A stretch of 64,000 bases of DNA from the NCBI RefSeq assembly GCF_020443705.1, contig NZ_JAIZZK010000002.1:205771-269770 (forward strand). The letters run 5' to 3'. Below are positions 9,526-19,708 of this stretch, piece after piece. Numbering within the stretch: position 1 is the stretch's first letter; the number at the start of each line of letters is the position of its first letter. Source of the stretch: Clostridium algoriphilum (lineage in GTDB: Bacteria > Bacillota > Clostridia > Clostridiales > Clostridiaceae). The notes below the pieces were generated by a model. The model searched no databases. It was not told the origin of the DNA and worked only from the letters and a program-made list of their open reading frames with translations. Position numbers and translations under genes: made by a program.

Positions 9526-10212
9526 ATGGCAGAAATTACGCTAGAGAAAATTGACATTATTAAAGAAAGAACAGGCGTTTCATACACGGATGCTAAGGAA
9601 GCATTAGAAGAATGTGATAGTGATGTAGTTAATGCTTTGATTTATATTGAAGCAAAAGAAAAAAAATCTAATAAATTCAATATGGACGAAATGTATACTA
9701 CTAAGGATGAACTTTTAGAATGGATAAAGAGCACTGCACGAAAAGGTAACGTATCAAGGATAAAGATAAAGAAAGGTCAGACTGTGATTATAGATATACC
9801 TGTTAATGCAGGCATTGCAGCAGGCATATTTGGATTAATTTATCCAGCTCTAATTGCTATAGGTGTTTTAACTGCAGTACTCACAAAAGTCACCATTGAG
9901 GTAACAAAAGCAGATGGTAGTGTGGAAGTAATTAATACTATTATTAAAAATACAGTTGATGATGTAAAAAATAAAATGAGTGATATAAGTGATGATGTAA
10001 AAGAAAAATTTAATGAAACTAAAGGTAGTTTTAACAAAAGCAGTAAAGAGAATAAAGACAGTAATAATAGTAATGATGATAAAGAGAATAATAATGAAAA
10101 TGTATACCAATATACTGTAAAATTTGACGAAAAAGAGAAAGAAGAAAAGCAAAACGAAGAAAACGAAAAAAACGAAAAAAATGATAAAGTGCAAGACAAA
10201 GAGACTGAATAA
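9526..10212 (+). CDS. DUF4342 protein with UBA-like domain and acidic tail
   Basis: A 228-residue protein. Residues 3-45 form an EF-Ts/UBA-like helical domain (ITLEKIDIIKERTGVSYTDA). Residues 60-130 match DUF4342, including a hydrophobic stretch (AGIAAGIFGLIYPALIAIGV), probably a membrane anchor. The last 90 residues are low-complexity, rich in Lys, Glu, Asn and Asp, with coiled-coil character. Function unknown. It follows recO by 41 bases with AAGGAGG. ATG 9517 touches the ribosome site and is rejected in favour of 9526. Confidence 0.75.
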   Translation: MAEITLEKIDIIKERTGVSYTDAKEALEECDSDVVNALIYIEAKEKKSNKFNMDEMYTTKDELLEWIKSTARKGNVSRIKIKKGQTVIIDIPVNAGIAAGIFGLIYPALIAIGVLTAVLTKVTIEVTKADGSVEVINTIIKNTVDDVKNKMSDISDDVKEKFNETKGSFNKSSKENKDSNNSNDDKENNNENVYQYTVKFDEKEKEEKQNEENEKNEKNDKVQDKETE

Positions 10213-10264
10213 TAGTTTTATTTTTTCTTTAAAAAATTATTAGTATAATAACTTTTAATCTTAT

Positions 10265-10297
10265 AAAAGCCAGTAACTATTAGTTGCTGGCTTTTAT
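10265..10297 (+). terminator. Terminator after the DUF4342 gene
   Basis: The stem AAAAGCCAG-T-AAC / GTT-G-CTGGCTTTT with loop TATTA closes the recO cluster. A T-rich tail overlaps the stem. Confidence 0.85.
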
Positions 10298-10351
10298 TAT
10301 TTAAAACTTAACATTTTTAACAAACAACACCAACATTTCATCTTAAAAACG

Positions 10352-10434
10352 TGTTATAATGTTACAAATGGTATGTAAAAATTTAGCATAAATTGAATTG
10401 ATGGAAACGTTTATAATTCAAATATATACCATTT
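10352..10434 (+). promoter_or_regulatory. ppdK promoter -10 and nested leader hairpin
   Basis: An extended -10 (TGTTATAAT, 10352-10360) lies 120 bases before ppdK, with only a weak -35. Directly after it is a nested inverted repeat: outer arms AAATGGTAT (10366-10374) and ATACCATTT (10426-10434), inner arms TTGAATT (10393-10399) and AATTCAA (10415-10421), all perfect. The outer stem would form at the very 5' end of the RNA. It could be an operator or an RNA stability element; I know of no named family. Confidence 0.55.
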
Positions 10435-10480
10435 ATACTTATCATCATATATAATTTATAATCGAAGGGGTTGTGCGAAA

Positions 10481-13117
10481 ATGGAAAATAAAAAGTATAT
10501 TTATCTTTTTAGCGAGGGTAATCGTTCAATGAAAAATCTTTTAGGTGGAAAAGGTGCAAATCTTGCAGATATGACGAGCCTTGGAATTCCAGTTCCACAA
10601 GGGTTTACAGTTACTACCGAAGCTTGTAATAAGTATTATGAGGATGGTCAATTAATAGCACCCGAAATCGTTAGTGATATTCATGCTAAAATGACTGAAC
10701 TTGAAAACATCACAGGAAAGAAGTTTGGAAGTTTAGAAAATCCATTACTTGTATCAGTTCGATCTGGAGCAAGAGCATCAATGCCTGGCATGATGGATAC
10801 AATCTTAAATCTTGGACTAAATGACGATACAGTAGAAGTTATGGCTAAAATAACAAATAACCCAAGATTTGCTTATGATTCTTACAGACGATTTATCCAA
10901 ATGTTTGCCGACGTTGTAATGGACGTTGAAAAAAGAAACTTTGAAAATATGATGGATAAGATGAAAGAAGAAAAAGGCGTGAATTTTGATACAGAATTAG
11001 ACGCTAATGATTTGAAAAAGTTAGTAAAACAATTTAAAGAATTTTATAAAGAAAATCAAGGTGAAGAATTCCCAAGTGACCCAAGAACTCAATTAATAGA
11101 GTCAATTTCTGCGGTATTTAGATCATGGGATAATCCTCGTGCTATTGTTTATAGAAGATTAAATGATATCCCAGGAGCATGGGGAACGGCAGTAAGCGTT
11201 CAAGAAATGGTGTTTGGTAACAAAGGTGAAACATCAGGAACGGGCGTTGCATTCTCAAGAAATCCATCAACTGGAGAAAAACAAATATTTGCTGAATACT
11301 TAATGAATGCACAAGGCGAAGACGTAGTTGCGGGAATAAGAACACCACAAGATATATCACAACTTAAAAAAGATATGCCAAAAGTATATGAGGAGTTCAT
11401 GGTGATTGTAAATACTCTTGAAACACATAACAAAGATATGCAAGATATGGAGTTTACAATTGAAGATGGTAAATTATACTTTTTACAAACAAGGAATGGT
11501 AAGAGAACTGCACAAGCTGCATTGAAAATTGCTGTTGAACTTGTTGAAGAAGGAATGTTAACAAAAAAAGAAGCACTTATGAAGGTTGAACCAAAGCAAC
11601 TAGATTCATTACTGCACCCTAACTTTGATGCAGCTGAATTAAAAAAATCTCAAGTAATAGCTAAAGGCTTACCTGCATCTCCTGGAGCAGCTTGTGGAAA
11701 AGTTTGCTTTACAGCGGAGGACGCAAAGTCTAAACATGAAGCTGGCAACCAAGTTATACTTGTAAGGCTTGAGACGTCGCCAGAGGACATTGAAGGCATG
11801 GTAGCTGCAGAAGGTATACTAACAGTAAGAGGCGGCATGACATCGCATGCTGCAGTTGTTGCAAGAGGTATGGGAACTTGTTGTGTTGCTGGATGTTCAG
11901 AAATTAAAGTTAATGAACAAGCTAAGAATTTCCAAATTGGAAAAACAATCTATCATGAAGGTGACTTTATTTCAATGGATGGGAGTACAGGAAATGTATA
12001 TGCTGGAGTAATTAAAACAGTTGAGCCTGAGATAAACGGTTATTTTGAAATATTTATGGGTTGGGCTGATGAAGTAAGAAGCCTTAAAGTAAGAACCAAT
12101 GCTGATACCCCAAAGGACACTGCACAAGCAGTTAAATATGGAGCTGAAGGCGTAGGCTTATGCAGAACAGAGCATATGTTCTTTGATACTGATAGAATAA
12201 TAAGAATAAGAGAAATGATAGTTGCAAAAGATGAGGCGCAAAGAAGAGTAGCACTCGAGAAATTATTACCAATGCAAAGAGGGGATTTTGTAGGAATCTA
12301 TGAAGAACTTAAAGAGAAACCAGCTACAATTAGATTTTTAGATCCACCTCTTCATGAATTTTTACCACATGCTGATGAGGACATAAAAGAATTAGCAAGT
12401 GATATGGGACTAAGTTTTGAAGAATTAAAAGCTACAGTTGAGGCATTACATGAAGTTAACCCAATGATGGGACATAGAGGATGTAGACTTGCAGTATCAT
12501 ACCCAGAGATAGCTGAGATGCAGACTAGAGCGGTAATTGAAGCTGCTATAGATGTTAAGACTAGAAAAGGATATAATATTGTTCCAGAAATAATGATTCC
12601 TTTAGTTGGTGAAATTAAAGAATTAAAATATGTTAAAGATATAGTAGTAAGAATAGCTGATGAAATTATAGCTGAAAAAGGCAGTGATTTAAAGTACATG
12701 GTTGGTACAATGATTGAAATACCAAGAGCTGCACTTACAGCTGATTTAATAGCAGAAGAAGCAGAGTTTTTCTCTTTTGGAACAAATGATTTAACACAAA
12801 TGACTTTTGGATTTTCAAGAGACGATGCTGGAAGCTTCTTAAAAGATTACTATGATAAGAAAGTTTTCGAATTTGATCCATTCCAAAAATTAGATCAAGT
12901 TGGAGTAGGTAAACTTATAGAAATAGCTTCTGAACTTGGACGAAAAGTTCGTCCAAATATAAAACTCGGAATATGTGGAGAACACGGTGGAGACCCATCT
13001 TCCGTTGAATTCTGTCATAATGTAGGGCTTGATTATGTATCATGTTCACCGTTTAGAGTGCCAGTTGCAAGACTTGCAGCAGCTCAAGCGGAAATAAATA
13101 ATCCAAGAAAAAAATAA
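10481..13117 (+). CDS. ppdK: Pyruvate, phosphate dikinase
   Basis: An 878-residue three-domain enzyme that interconverts pyruvate, ATP and Pi with PEP, AMP and PPi. The N-terminal ATP-grasp domain starts with GGKGANLADM. The swivelling phosphohistidine domain has GGMTSHAAVVARGMG (His near residue 455). The C-terminal TIM barrel has GICGEHGGDPSSV with its catalytic Cys. Length matches clostridial PPDKs, which serve glycolysis or anaplerosis. It is transcribed alone between two terminators. Confidence 0.97.
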   Translation: MENKKYIYLFSEGNRSMKNLLGGKGANLADMTSLGIPVPQGFTVTTEACNKYYEDGQLIAPEIVSDIHAKMTELENITGKKFGSLENPLLVSVRSGARASMPGMMDTILNLGLNDDTVEVMAKITNNPRFAYDSYRRFIQMFADVVMDVEKRNFENMMDKMKEEKGVNFDTELDANDLKKLVKQFKEFYKENQGEEFPSDPRTQLIESISAVFRSWDNPRAIVYRRLNDIPGAWGTAVSVQEMVFGNKGETSGTGVAFSRNPSTGEKQIFAEYLMNAQGEDVVAGIRTPQDISQLKKDMPKVYEEFMVIVNTLETHNKDMQDMEFTIEDGKLYFLQTRNGKRTAQAALKIAVELVEEGMLTKKEALMKVEPKQLDSLLHPNFDAAELKKSQVIAKGLPASPGAACGKVCFTAEDAKSKHEAGNQVILVRLETSPEDIEGMVAAEGILTVRGGMTSHAAVVARGMGTCCVAGCSEIKVNEQAKNFQIGKTIYHEGDFISMDGSTGNVYAGVIKTVEPEINGYFEIFMGWADEVRSLKVRTNADTPKDTAQAVKYGAEGVGLCRTEHMFFDTDRIIRIREMIVAKDEAQRRVALEKLLPMQRGDFVGIYEELKEKPATIRFLDPPLHEFLPHADEDIKELASDMGLSFEELKATVEALHEVNPMMGHRGCRLAVSYPEIAEMQTRAVIEAAIDVKTRKGYNIVPEIMIPLVGEIKELKYVKDIVVRIADEIIAEKGSDLKYMVGTMIEIPRAALTADLIAEEAEFFSFGTNDLTQMTFGFSRDDAGSFLKDYYDKKVFEFDPFQKLDQVGVGKLIEIASELGRKVRPNIKLGICGEHGGDPSSVEFCHNVGLDYVSCSPFRVPVARLAAAQAEINNPRKK

Positions 13118-13145
13118 TTATTTCTCCCTATATATAATTAATAAA

Positions 13146-13191
13146 GTACAAGTAAAGCGCCGCTGGGTTACAGCGGCGTTTTACTTGTACT
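13146..13191. terminator. Bidirectional terminator between ppdK and the CotS-like gene
   Basis: A long GC-centred hairpin: AGTACAAGTAAA-GCGCCGCTG, loop GGTTA, CAGCGGCG-TTTTACTTGTACT. A and T runs within the arms allow it to end both ppdK (+) and the convergent gene (-). Confidence 0.9.
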
Positions 13192-13209
13192 TACTATGTT
13201 ATTATGAAT

Positions 13210-14280
13210 TTATTTTAAAGTTATTTTAAATTTGTTTCCAATATAAGTTTGAAATTTATCTACAAAATCTAATTGATAATCATTTTTATTAGTTGCATTA
13301 TGCAGCAAATTTAAGAATGCTTTTTTGTTGCACTTATTAATATTACTATAATAATCTCTTGATATTTTCCAGTACCTTTGTGGGAAAGATAAATAAACAA
13401 GAATATACTTATAATCATCAAAGGTTAAAGGTAGTATCGTATCATATAATTCTAAAAAACTTATCGCAAGCTTAAAATCCCATTTTGTACTGTCTCTTTT
13501 AAGTAGGCGCCTTAAAGAATAGGAAATATCATGGGCACAATAGTCATTTCTACATTTATCAAAATCAATTACCCATATCTCATTATTAGTGTCAAAGATA
13601 ATGTTTTTATTAACATAGTCAAGATGACATAGCGATTTTGTAAGATTATCAAGATTAATATCATAAGCAATGTTTGCAGAAAACTTAGCAAGCTTACTAC
13701 TTGAATTAAAATGTTCAAGATAGAGCCTTGAAAAGGCATCATTATATTTATAAGCTAAATTAGAATACTTAAGAAGGCTTTCATAGTGTTTATATATCGA
13801 AGTACTTAAAGGTTTATAGTCCTCTTTCGTTGAACTACCACATATGGGTTTAAAGTTAATACTTACTTTATGCATACTTGCAAGATTAGAACTGCATACT
13901 AGTACATGATCAATATTATCATAGTCGCATTTTATTCCATTAATCCAAGGGGTAAGTATAAATAGCATATTATTATAGTTTACAAATCTACTATTTGTAT
14001 TTGTTGGAAGGATTCGAGGCACATTAATGTTGTTTCTATGCAACCATTCTATAGCTGAGTATACGAATAACAAATCTTTTATAGAATAATAAACTTTTTT
14101 TAAACAATAAGATTCATCGTAGTATTGTACTTTATATACAGCTCTTTGTTTATCAGTATCTTTAAATTTAATTTGTTTGATATCAGCATTGGTTAAGTTA
14201 TATTGCGGTAAGATGTATTTTTTTACATTTTCTTCAGATAATAAATTTATGTTATTAAAGTCTTTAGCCGTAGATGGCAT
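13210..14280 (-). CDS. CotS-family spore coat kinase-like protein
   Basis: A 356-residue aminoglycoside-phosphotransferase-fold protein. The Brenner-like motif CHLDYVNKNIIFD (residues about 218-230) is followed by WVIDFDKCRND, the metal-binding DFD. This layout matches the CotS/YtaA/YsxE family of spore coat proteins in Firmicutes, whose substrates are unknown. ATG 14280 has AGGAGTG before it. It is the only minus-strand gene in the core region and faces ppdK. Confidence 0.78.
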   Translation of the reverse strand: MPSTAKDFNNINLLSEENVKKYILPQYNLTNADIKQIKFKDTDKQRAVYKVQYYDESYCLKKVYYSIKDLLFVYSAIEWLHRNNINVPRILPTNTNSRFVNYNNMLFILTPWINGIKCDYDNIDHVLVCSSNLASMHKVSINFKPICGSSTKEDYKPLSTSIYKHYESLLKYSNLAYKYNDAFSRLYLEHFNSSSKLAKFSANIAYDINLDNLTKSLCHLDYVNKNIIFDTNNEIWVIDFDKCRNDYCAHDISYSLRRLLKRDSTKWDFKLAISFLELYDTILPLTFDDYKYILVYLSFPQRYWKISRDYYSNINKCNKKAFLNLLHNATNKNDYQLDFVDKFQTYIGNKFKITLK

Positions 14281-14501
14281 CCTAACACTCCTAAAAAATT
14301 ATTACATTACTAGAATATTAATAAAATTTAAATATTATACGTTTAACATAAAAAAAGGGAAATTAATTTCATATGTAGAATACTAACTAATGTAACTTCA
14401 AAAAATAATGACCTTACTTACCAACTATTTAGTTTAAAAAGGTCTAAATTAAAGAAAAACATAATGATAGTAACTATAGTTTTGGATTTAGGAGGGAATT
14501 T

Positions 14502-15530
14502 ATGAATATCCGCGAAAAAATAGAAGCTAATGAAGGGAAATTTATTATACAACATGGTGCTTTATCCATAAATTCAAAGGGCAGAAAAGAATTAGAGAAT
14601 AAGGATGATATAAGAACATGTTATATGGTGGACAGAGATAGGATCATAAATTGTAAATCATTTAGAAGACTCAAGCATAAAACTCAAGTATACATAAAGA
14701 CTAGTAGTGATCATTACAGAACAAGATTAACGCATACATTAGAAGTCGCGCAGATAGCAAAAACTATTGGGAAAGGTATAGGCTTAAATGAAGATTTGAT
14801 AGAAGCTATAGCATTAGGTCATGACATAGGGCATGTACCTTTTGCTCATAATGGTGAAGAGGTACTTAATGATATTTTGCCTGGAGGGTTTAGGCACAAC
14901 GAAAATAGCATTAGAGTGCTTACCAAAATAGAAAAACTAGGTGCGGGACTTAATTTAAGTGAAGAAGTACTAGATGGAATTCTTAACCACAGTGGTTTTT
15001 CCGAGATTTATGGAAAGGCGAAAACACTTGAAGGTCAAGTTGTTAGATATAGTGACAAGATTGCATATGTAAATCATGACATAGACGATTCTATAAGAGC
15101 AAAATTGTTAACAGAGGAAATGTTGCCCAAAGGTACTGTTAAAATATTGGGAGCAAATCATGGCATGCGAATAGATACTTTAGTTAAAGATTGTATTTAT
15201 AATACTATAAATAATTTAGATAAAGGAAACATAGGGATATCTCTTAGTGAAAAAGTTGGAAGTGCATTAGGGGATTTAAGAAACTTTATGTTTGAAAATA
15301 TATATAAAGGTGAAATTTTAAAGGAAGAAAGACAAAAAGCACAATTTGTGGTAACTAATGTATTTACTTATTACTTTAACAATCCACTTTCTATGCCTGA
15401 CTTTTACAAAGATATAGTTAAGGAAGAAGGCCTACATACTGGGGTAGCTGATTATATCTCTGGCATGAGTGATGACTATTGTTTAATGCTTTTTAATAAT
15501 ATATATGTACCTAAATTTGTTGTTTATTAA
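14502..15530 (+). CDS. dgt: dGTP triphosphohydrolase-like HD protein
   Basis: A 342-residue HD-superfamily protein of the Dgt type, which removes triphosphate from dNTPs. [10 protein letters not shown] (first His) and [17 protein letters not shown] (HD pair and the following His) give the metal site, with HNENS and a distal HDIDD. ATG 14502 follows GGAGGGAA. In many clostridia, dgt stands directly upstream of dnaG and rpoD, as here. Confidence 0.92.
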   Translation: MNIREKIEANEGKFIIQHGALSINSKGRKELENKDDIRTCYMVDRDRIINCKSFRRLKHKTQVYIKTSSDHYRTRLTHTLEVAQIAKTIGKGIGLNEDLIEAIALGHDIGHVPFAHNGEEVLNDILPGGFRHNENSIRVLTKIEKLGAGLNLSEEVLDGILNHSGFSEIYGKAKTLEGQVVRYSDKIAYVNHDIDDSIRAKLLTEEMLPKGTVKILGANHGMRIDTLVKDCIYNTINNLDKGNIGISLSEKVGSALGDLRNFMFENIYKGEILKEERQKAQFVVTNVFTYYFNNPLSMPDFYKDIVKEEGLHTGVADYISGMSDDYCLMLFNNIYVPKFVVY

Positions 15531-15753
15531 ATTATAAGAATAGAAAAATAAATATTTTAGAGTAATTTATAAAAAAATATAAAAAATAAAAATAAAAAAA
15601 TAAATTTATTGAAGGAAATTTGTATTTTATAAAGAATATATTATAAGCAAACAAAATTATTATTAAAAAAAGATAAATTAAAGAAGGATAATAAACTTTT
15701 TTGTCGAATAAAAATATATTGTAGATTTATTTAAGTAAGGTGGTAATAATCTA

Positions 15754-17523
15754 TTGATTGCTGAAGATGTCATCCGAAAAATAAAGGAACAAAATGATAT
15801 TGTGGATGTAATATCTGAAAGAGTAAAACTTAAAAGGATAGGAAAAAATTATACTGGCCTTTGTCCTTTCCATAATGAGAAGAGTCCGTCATTTACTGTA
15901 TCTGTGGAAAAACAAATTTATAAGTGTTTTGGATGTGGGGAAGCTGGGAATGTAATCAGTTATGTTATGAAGGATAGAAATGTAACTTTTCCTGAAGCAG
16001 CAAGGGTATTAGCTGAAAGAGCTAACATTAGTATAGATTTACACAATGATCAAAATAATGCACAACAAGACATGTACAAGAAAATGTACAAAATTAATGT
16101 AGAGGCGGCTAGGTATTTTTATAATAACTTAAGAAAGGATAAGAAGGCTGAAATATATTTCTCCAACAGAGGTATCACCGAAGGTACAATGAGAAAATTC
16201 GGTTTAGGGTTCTCTTTTGATAAATGGGATGGTTTGTTATTATACCTGAAAAGGAAGGGGTATTCCGAATTAGATTTATGTAATATAGGGTTAATTGTTA
16301 AAAGTCCTAAAGGATCTTATTACGATAGATTTAGAAATAGAATAATGTTTCCTGTGTTTGATTATAAAGGTAGTGTCATCGGATTTGGAGGAAGAGTTTT
16401 AGACGATTCAAAACCTAAATATTTAAATTCACCTGAGACACCATTATTTCATAAAGGATTAAACCTTTATGGACTGAATTTTGTAATAAAAAATAATAAA
16501 TCTCGAACAATAATAATTGTAGAGGGATATATGGATTGTATTTCACTTCATCAATATGGATTCTCAAATGTCGTTGCGTCTCTTGGTACGGCACTTACTA
16601 TTAATCAATCAAAACTATTGAAAAAACATGTTGACAAAGTTATTATTGCTTTTGATGCTGATTTTGCAGGTCAAGCTGCAACTATAAGGGGCCTAGAAAT
16701 ATTAAGAAGTGAAGGTTTTGATTTAAGAGTGTTAGTAGTTCCAAAGGGAAAAGATCCTGATGAATATATAAAGAACAATGGAAAAGAGGCTTTCCAAAAA
16801 TTAGTGGATGATGCACTTCCTCTAATTGATTATAGGCTGAAAAGAGCAGGTGACGGAATAAATTTTGCGAATAGTGAAATGATAATACAGTATGTTAAAA
16901 AGGTTACTGAAATTATAGTAGACTTAGACCCTGTTGAAAAAGATGTGTATATAAAAAAGGCATCTGAAGAAACGGGCATTAAAGAACAAGCAATATATGA
17001 CTTATTAAGCGGAGAAATTAACAAAAATTCAAAAAAAATGAAAAAAATGAATATACAACAGGATTTTGGACAAAAATTATATTTAGAGCCAGCTTATATT
17101 AAGGCTGAAAGAAATTTATTGAAATTTATGTTTATTAATGAAGAAAATTGTGATTATATTACAGAAAATATGTCTATTGAACAATTGGTAATTCAAAGCC
17201 ATAAAAGTATATATTCATATATCGTTAAATGTAAAAGCTTACCATATGATGAAAAGATTAAAAATATTGAATTTATGTGTAATGATATAGAATGCACAAA
17301 AGAATGGATAAATACTATGGAAATTGAATTCTCTTTTGATGAAGAGGATCATAAAAGACTTATAAAGGACTGCATTAAACAACTGAAAAAATTCAAGTTA
17401 GAGGAGTCGAAAAAAGAAATTATGAATAATATCAAACAATTTGAATCAAAAGGCCTGCTAGAAGAATCTATTCAATTAGCTCAAAAACTTATAGAATTAC
17501 AAAAGAATCTTAAACAGTTATAG
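15754..17523 (+). CDS. dnaG: DNA primase
   Basis: A 589-residue primase that makes RNA primers at the replication fork. The N-terminal CHC2 zinc site is CPFHNEK...CFGCGEAG (residues about 38-65). The TOPRIM domain has VEGYMDCISL and later FDADFAGQAA. The C-terminal helicase-binding region is present. The start is TTG 15754 after AAGGTGG, giving IAEDVIRKIKEQ, the standard N-terminus. rpoD starts 19 bases downstream, the classic macromolecular-synthesis arrangement. Confidence 0.96.
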   Translation: MIAEDVIRKIKEQNDIVDVISERVKLKRIGKNYTGLCPFHNEKSPSFTVSVEKQIYKCFGCGEAGNVISYVMKDRNVTFPEAARVLAERANISIDLHNDQNNAQQDMYKKMYKINVEAARYFYNNLRKDKKAEIYFSNRGITEGTMRKFGLGFSFDKWDGLLLYLKRKGYSELDLCNIGLIVKSPKGSYYDRFRNRIMFPVFDYKGSVIGFGGRVLDDSKPKYLNSPETPLFHKGLNLYGLNFVIKNNKSRTIIIVEGYMDCISLHQYGFSNVVASLGTALTINQSKLLKKHVDKVIIAFDADFAGQAATIRGLEILRSEGFDLRVLVVPKGKDPDEYIKNNGKEAFQKLVDDALPLIDYRLKRAGDGINFANSEMIIQYVKKVTEIIVDLDPVEKDVYIKKASEETGIKEQAIYDLLSGEINKNSKKMKKMNIQQDFGQKLYLEPAYIKAERNLLKFMFINEENCDYITENMSIEQLVIQSHKSIYSYIVKCKSLPYDEKIKNIEFMCNDIECTKEWINTMEIEFSFDEEDHKRLIKDCIKQLKKFKLEESKKEIMNNIKQFESKGLLEESIQLAQKLIELQKNLKQL

Positions 17524-17545
17524 TATTTAAGAAGGAGGTAATATG

Positions 17546-18643
17546 ATGAAGGATAAAAGTTCAAAAATGGCTATAGTCAAAAAACTTATTGATAAAGGCA
17601 AGAAAAAGGGATCCTTGACTTATAAAGAAGTAATGGATGAACTTTATGAAATAGAGTTAAGCCCAGAACAAATAGAAAAAGTTTATGAAGTTCTAGAATC
17701 AATGGAGATAGAAGTTGTAGGAGATATGCATGCAAAAGCTGCACCTGCAACAGGAGCTCAAGCGGAAACCGAACCAGAAACAGAAGAACTTGATGTTAGT
17801 ATACCAGAAGGTGTTTCTATAGATGACCCAGTTCGAATGTATTTAAAAGAAATCGGAAAAGTTTCATTATTATCATCAAGTGAGGAAATTGATCTTGCTA
17901 AAAGAAATGAAGAAGGAGATCTTGCAGCTAAGAAAAAATTAGCAGAGGCTAATTTAAGATTGGTAGTAAGTATAGCGAAGAGATATGTTGGACGTGGAAT
18001 GTTGTTCCTAGATCTTATTCAGGAAGGTAATTTAGGACTAATAAAAGCTGTAGAAAAATATGATTATAGAAAAGGATTTAAATTCAGTACTTATGCTACT
18101 TGGTGGATTAGGCAGGCAATAACTAGAGCAATAGCTGATCAAGCTAGAACTATTAGGATACCTGTACATATGGTTGAAACTATTAATAAACTTATTAGAG
18201 TTTCAAGGCAACTACTACAAGAACTTGGACGTGAACCTCAACCAGATGAAGTTGCTGAAAAAATGGAAATGCCAGTTGGGAAAGTTAGAGAAATTATGAA
18301 AATTGCACAAGAGCCAGTGTCTCTTGAGACACCTATTGGTGAAGAGGAAGATAGTCATTTAGGAGATTTTATTCCAGATGATGATGCCTTAGCACCAGCT
18401 GAAGCTGCTGCATTCACAATGCTTAAAGAACAATTGATTAACGTTTTAGATACTTTGACTCCTAGAGAAGAGAAAGTTTTAAGATTAAGATTTGGACTAG
18501 ATGACGGACGCGCAAGGACCCTTGAGGAAGTTGGAAAAGAGTTTAATGTAACAAGAGAGAGAATAAGGCAAATTGAGGCCAAGGCTTTACGTAAATTAAG
18601 ACACCCAAGTAGAAGTAAAAAATTAAAAGATTATTTAGATTAG
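17546..18643 (+). CDS. rpoD: Housekeeping sigma factor RpoD (SigA)
   Basis: 365 residues with all primary sigma-70 regions: 1.1 (residues 5-55), an acidic linker, 1.2 ([14 protein letters not shown]), 2.1-2.4 with [17 protein letters not shown] and [16 protein letters not shown], region 3, and 4.2 with [20 protein letters not shown]. The length fits the short Gram-positive form. ATGs at 17543 and 17546 are in tandem; GAAGGAGGTA precedes both. Co-transcribed with dnaG. Confidence 0.97.
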   Translation: MKDKSSKMAIVKKLIDKGKKKGSLTYKEVMDELYEIELSPEQIEKVYEVLESMEIEVVGDMHAKAAPATGAQAETEPETEELDVSIPEGVSIDDPVRMYLKEIGKVSLLSSSEEIDLAKRNEEGDLAAKKKLAEANLRLVVSIAKRYVGRGMLFLDLIQEGNLGLIKAVEKYDYRKGFKFSTYATWWIRQAITRAIADQARTIRIPVHMVETINKLIRVSRQLLQELGREPQPDEVAEKMEMPVGKVREIMKIAQEPVSLETPIGEEEDSHLGDFIPDDDALAPAEAAAFTMLKEQLINVLDTLTPREEKVLRLRFGLDDGRARTLEEVGKEFNVTRERIRQIEAKALRKLRHPSRSKKLKDYLD

Positions 18644-18686
18644 TACAGCTTTTTTGAAAGATGAGTACAGCTTTTTTTGAAAGATA
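18642..18686 (+). repeat. Short tandem repeat after rpoD
   Basis: Two copies of a 22-23-base unit (AGTACAGC, then T6-7, then GAAAGAT) begin at the rpoD stop; a third, partial copy (AGTATAGC) begins at about 18687. Probably replication slippage. No function is evident. Confidence 0.7.
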
Positions 18687-18701
18687 AGTATAGCTTACTG
18701 C

Positions 18702-18740
18702 AGATAAGAACACCTTACTTAAGGTGTTCTTATCTCTTTG
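18702..18740 (+). terminator. Terminator hairpin after rpoD
   Basis: A perfect 15-base stem, AGATAAGAACACCTT (18702-18716) with AAGGTGTTCTTATCT (18721-18735), loop ACTT. The T-tail is short. It likely ends the dnaG-rpoD transcript. Confidence 0.8.
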
Positions 18741-18809
18741 TGTAAAATTATGGAAAGATATTTACAAGCTAGATTTAAATATGCTATAATATGTTTTGAA
18801 GGTGATTAA

Positions 18810-19697
18810 ATGGAAGATTATACAACAAAGCGAGGTCATGGGTTAGGGTTTATGTTACTGATGACTGCATTATACAATATATTAATTTTAATACTGCTGA
18901 AATTTACTAACTCATACATTGTAGATAATCTATTAAAGCTTTTATTGGTTTTTTGTAATTTATATCAAATATATTACATACTTTTGTTCGAATCACTTAA
19001 ATGCACTTTTAATAATGAAAATCTTATGATTCATGCTATAGGGTCATTGAAGAAAGTAATTATACCATTAAAGGAAATTGAAGGATATACAACAACGACT
19101 GGAACTATTAAAGGTGTCAGGCTTTATGGAGTAGCTACGAGTAATTTTGCATTGGGCAAATTTGTAATTGATAAAATTGGGTTATCTAGAATGCTTGTTA
19201 CAGATAATAAAAATATTTTTTACATTAAAACTAATAATATGAGTTATGCAATTTCTCCTCTAGAACATGAAAAATTTGAGGAAACATTAATATCTCGCCA
19301 AATAGAAAAAATAGAGTGGAGATATAAAGTGAATAATAGCTACAACCTCCATAAGGACAATCATTTCAGAATACCTTTTATGGTGGTTAGTGTAATAATA
19401 CTAATTTTAACCCTAAACCCACTTATATTGTATTTACAAAATGGTATACCTAATGTTATGCCATTAAGTTTTGATGCCAAATTCAAACCAATAAAAATGG
19501 GGACAGGCCAACAATTTGCGTTTACCCAGATGGTTTATGGAGTATTAAATATGGCATTACTATTTTGTATGTATTATGCAAGCTATTTTTGTGCAAAATA
19601 TGATAGAAAATCAGCATATAAATATATTTATGTATCATTAATTGTGGCAATATTATTTTTGATTATGCAGTTTAAAATATTAATTAACTTTAGATAA
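18810..19697 (+). CDS. Membrane protein with PH-like domain, unknown function
   Basis: 295 residues with two transmembrane helices at about 15-60, a soluble beta-rich domain (about 75-170) with the feel of a bacterial PH domain (FNNENLMIHAIGSLKKVIIP, SYAISPLEHEKFEETL), then three more helices at about 190-215, 240-262 and 270-292. Similar PH-domain membrane proteins are widespread in Clostridium without known role. GAAGGTGATTAA precedes ATG 18810. It ends 11 bases before trmK and may be co-transcribed with it. Confidence 0.65.
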   Translation: MEDYTTKRGHGLGFMLLMTALYNILILILLKFTNSYIVDNLLKLLLVFCNLYQIYYILLFESLKCTFNNENLMIHAIGSLKKVIIPLKEIEGYTTTTGTIKGVRLYGVATSNFALGKFVIDKIGLSRMLVTDNKNIFYIKTNNMSYAISPLEHEKFEETLISRQIEKIEWRYKVNNSYNLHKDNHFRIPFMVVSVIILILTLNPLILYLQNGIPNVMPLSFDAKFKPIKMGTGQQFAFTQMVYGVLNMALLFCMYYASYFCAKYDRKSAYKYIYVSLIVAILFLIMQFKILINFR

Positions 19698-19708
19698 GGA
19701 TGAAAATT

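Noticed and set aside
9840..10199. Minus-strand open frames of 108-119 codons opposite the DUF4342 gene
   Set aside because: Shadow frames of the Lys/Glu-rich tail; Ser/Phe-rich nonsense with no ribosome site.
15531..15753. Very A-rich stretch before dnaG as an origin or special element
   Set aside because: No DnaA boxes or repeats were seen; it looks like an ordinary AT-rich promoter region.
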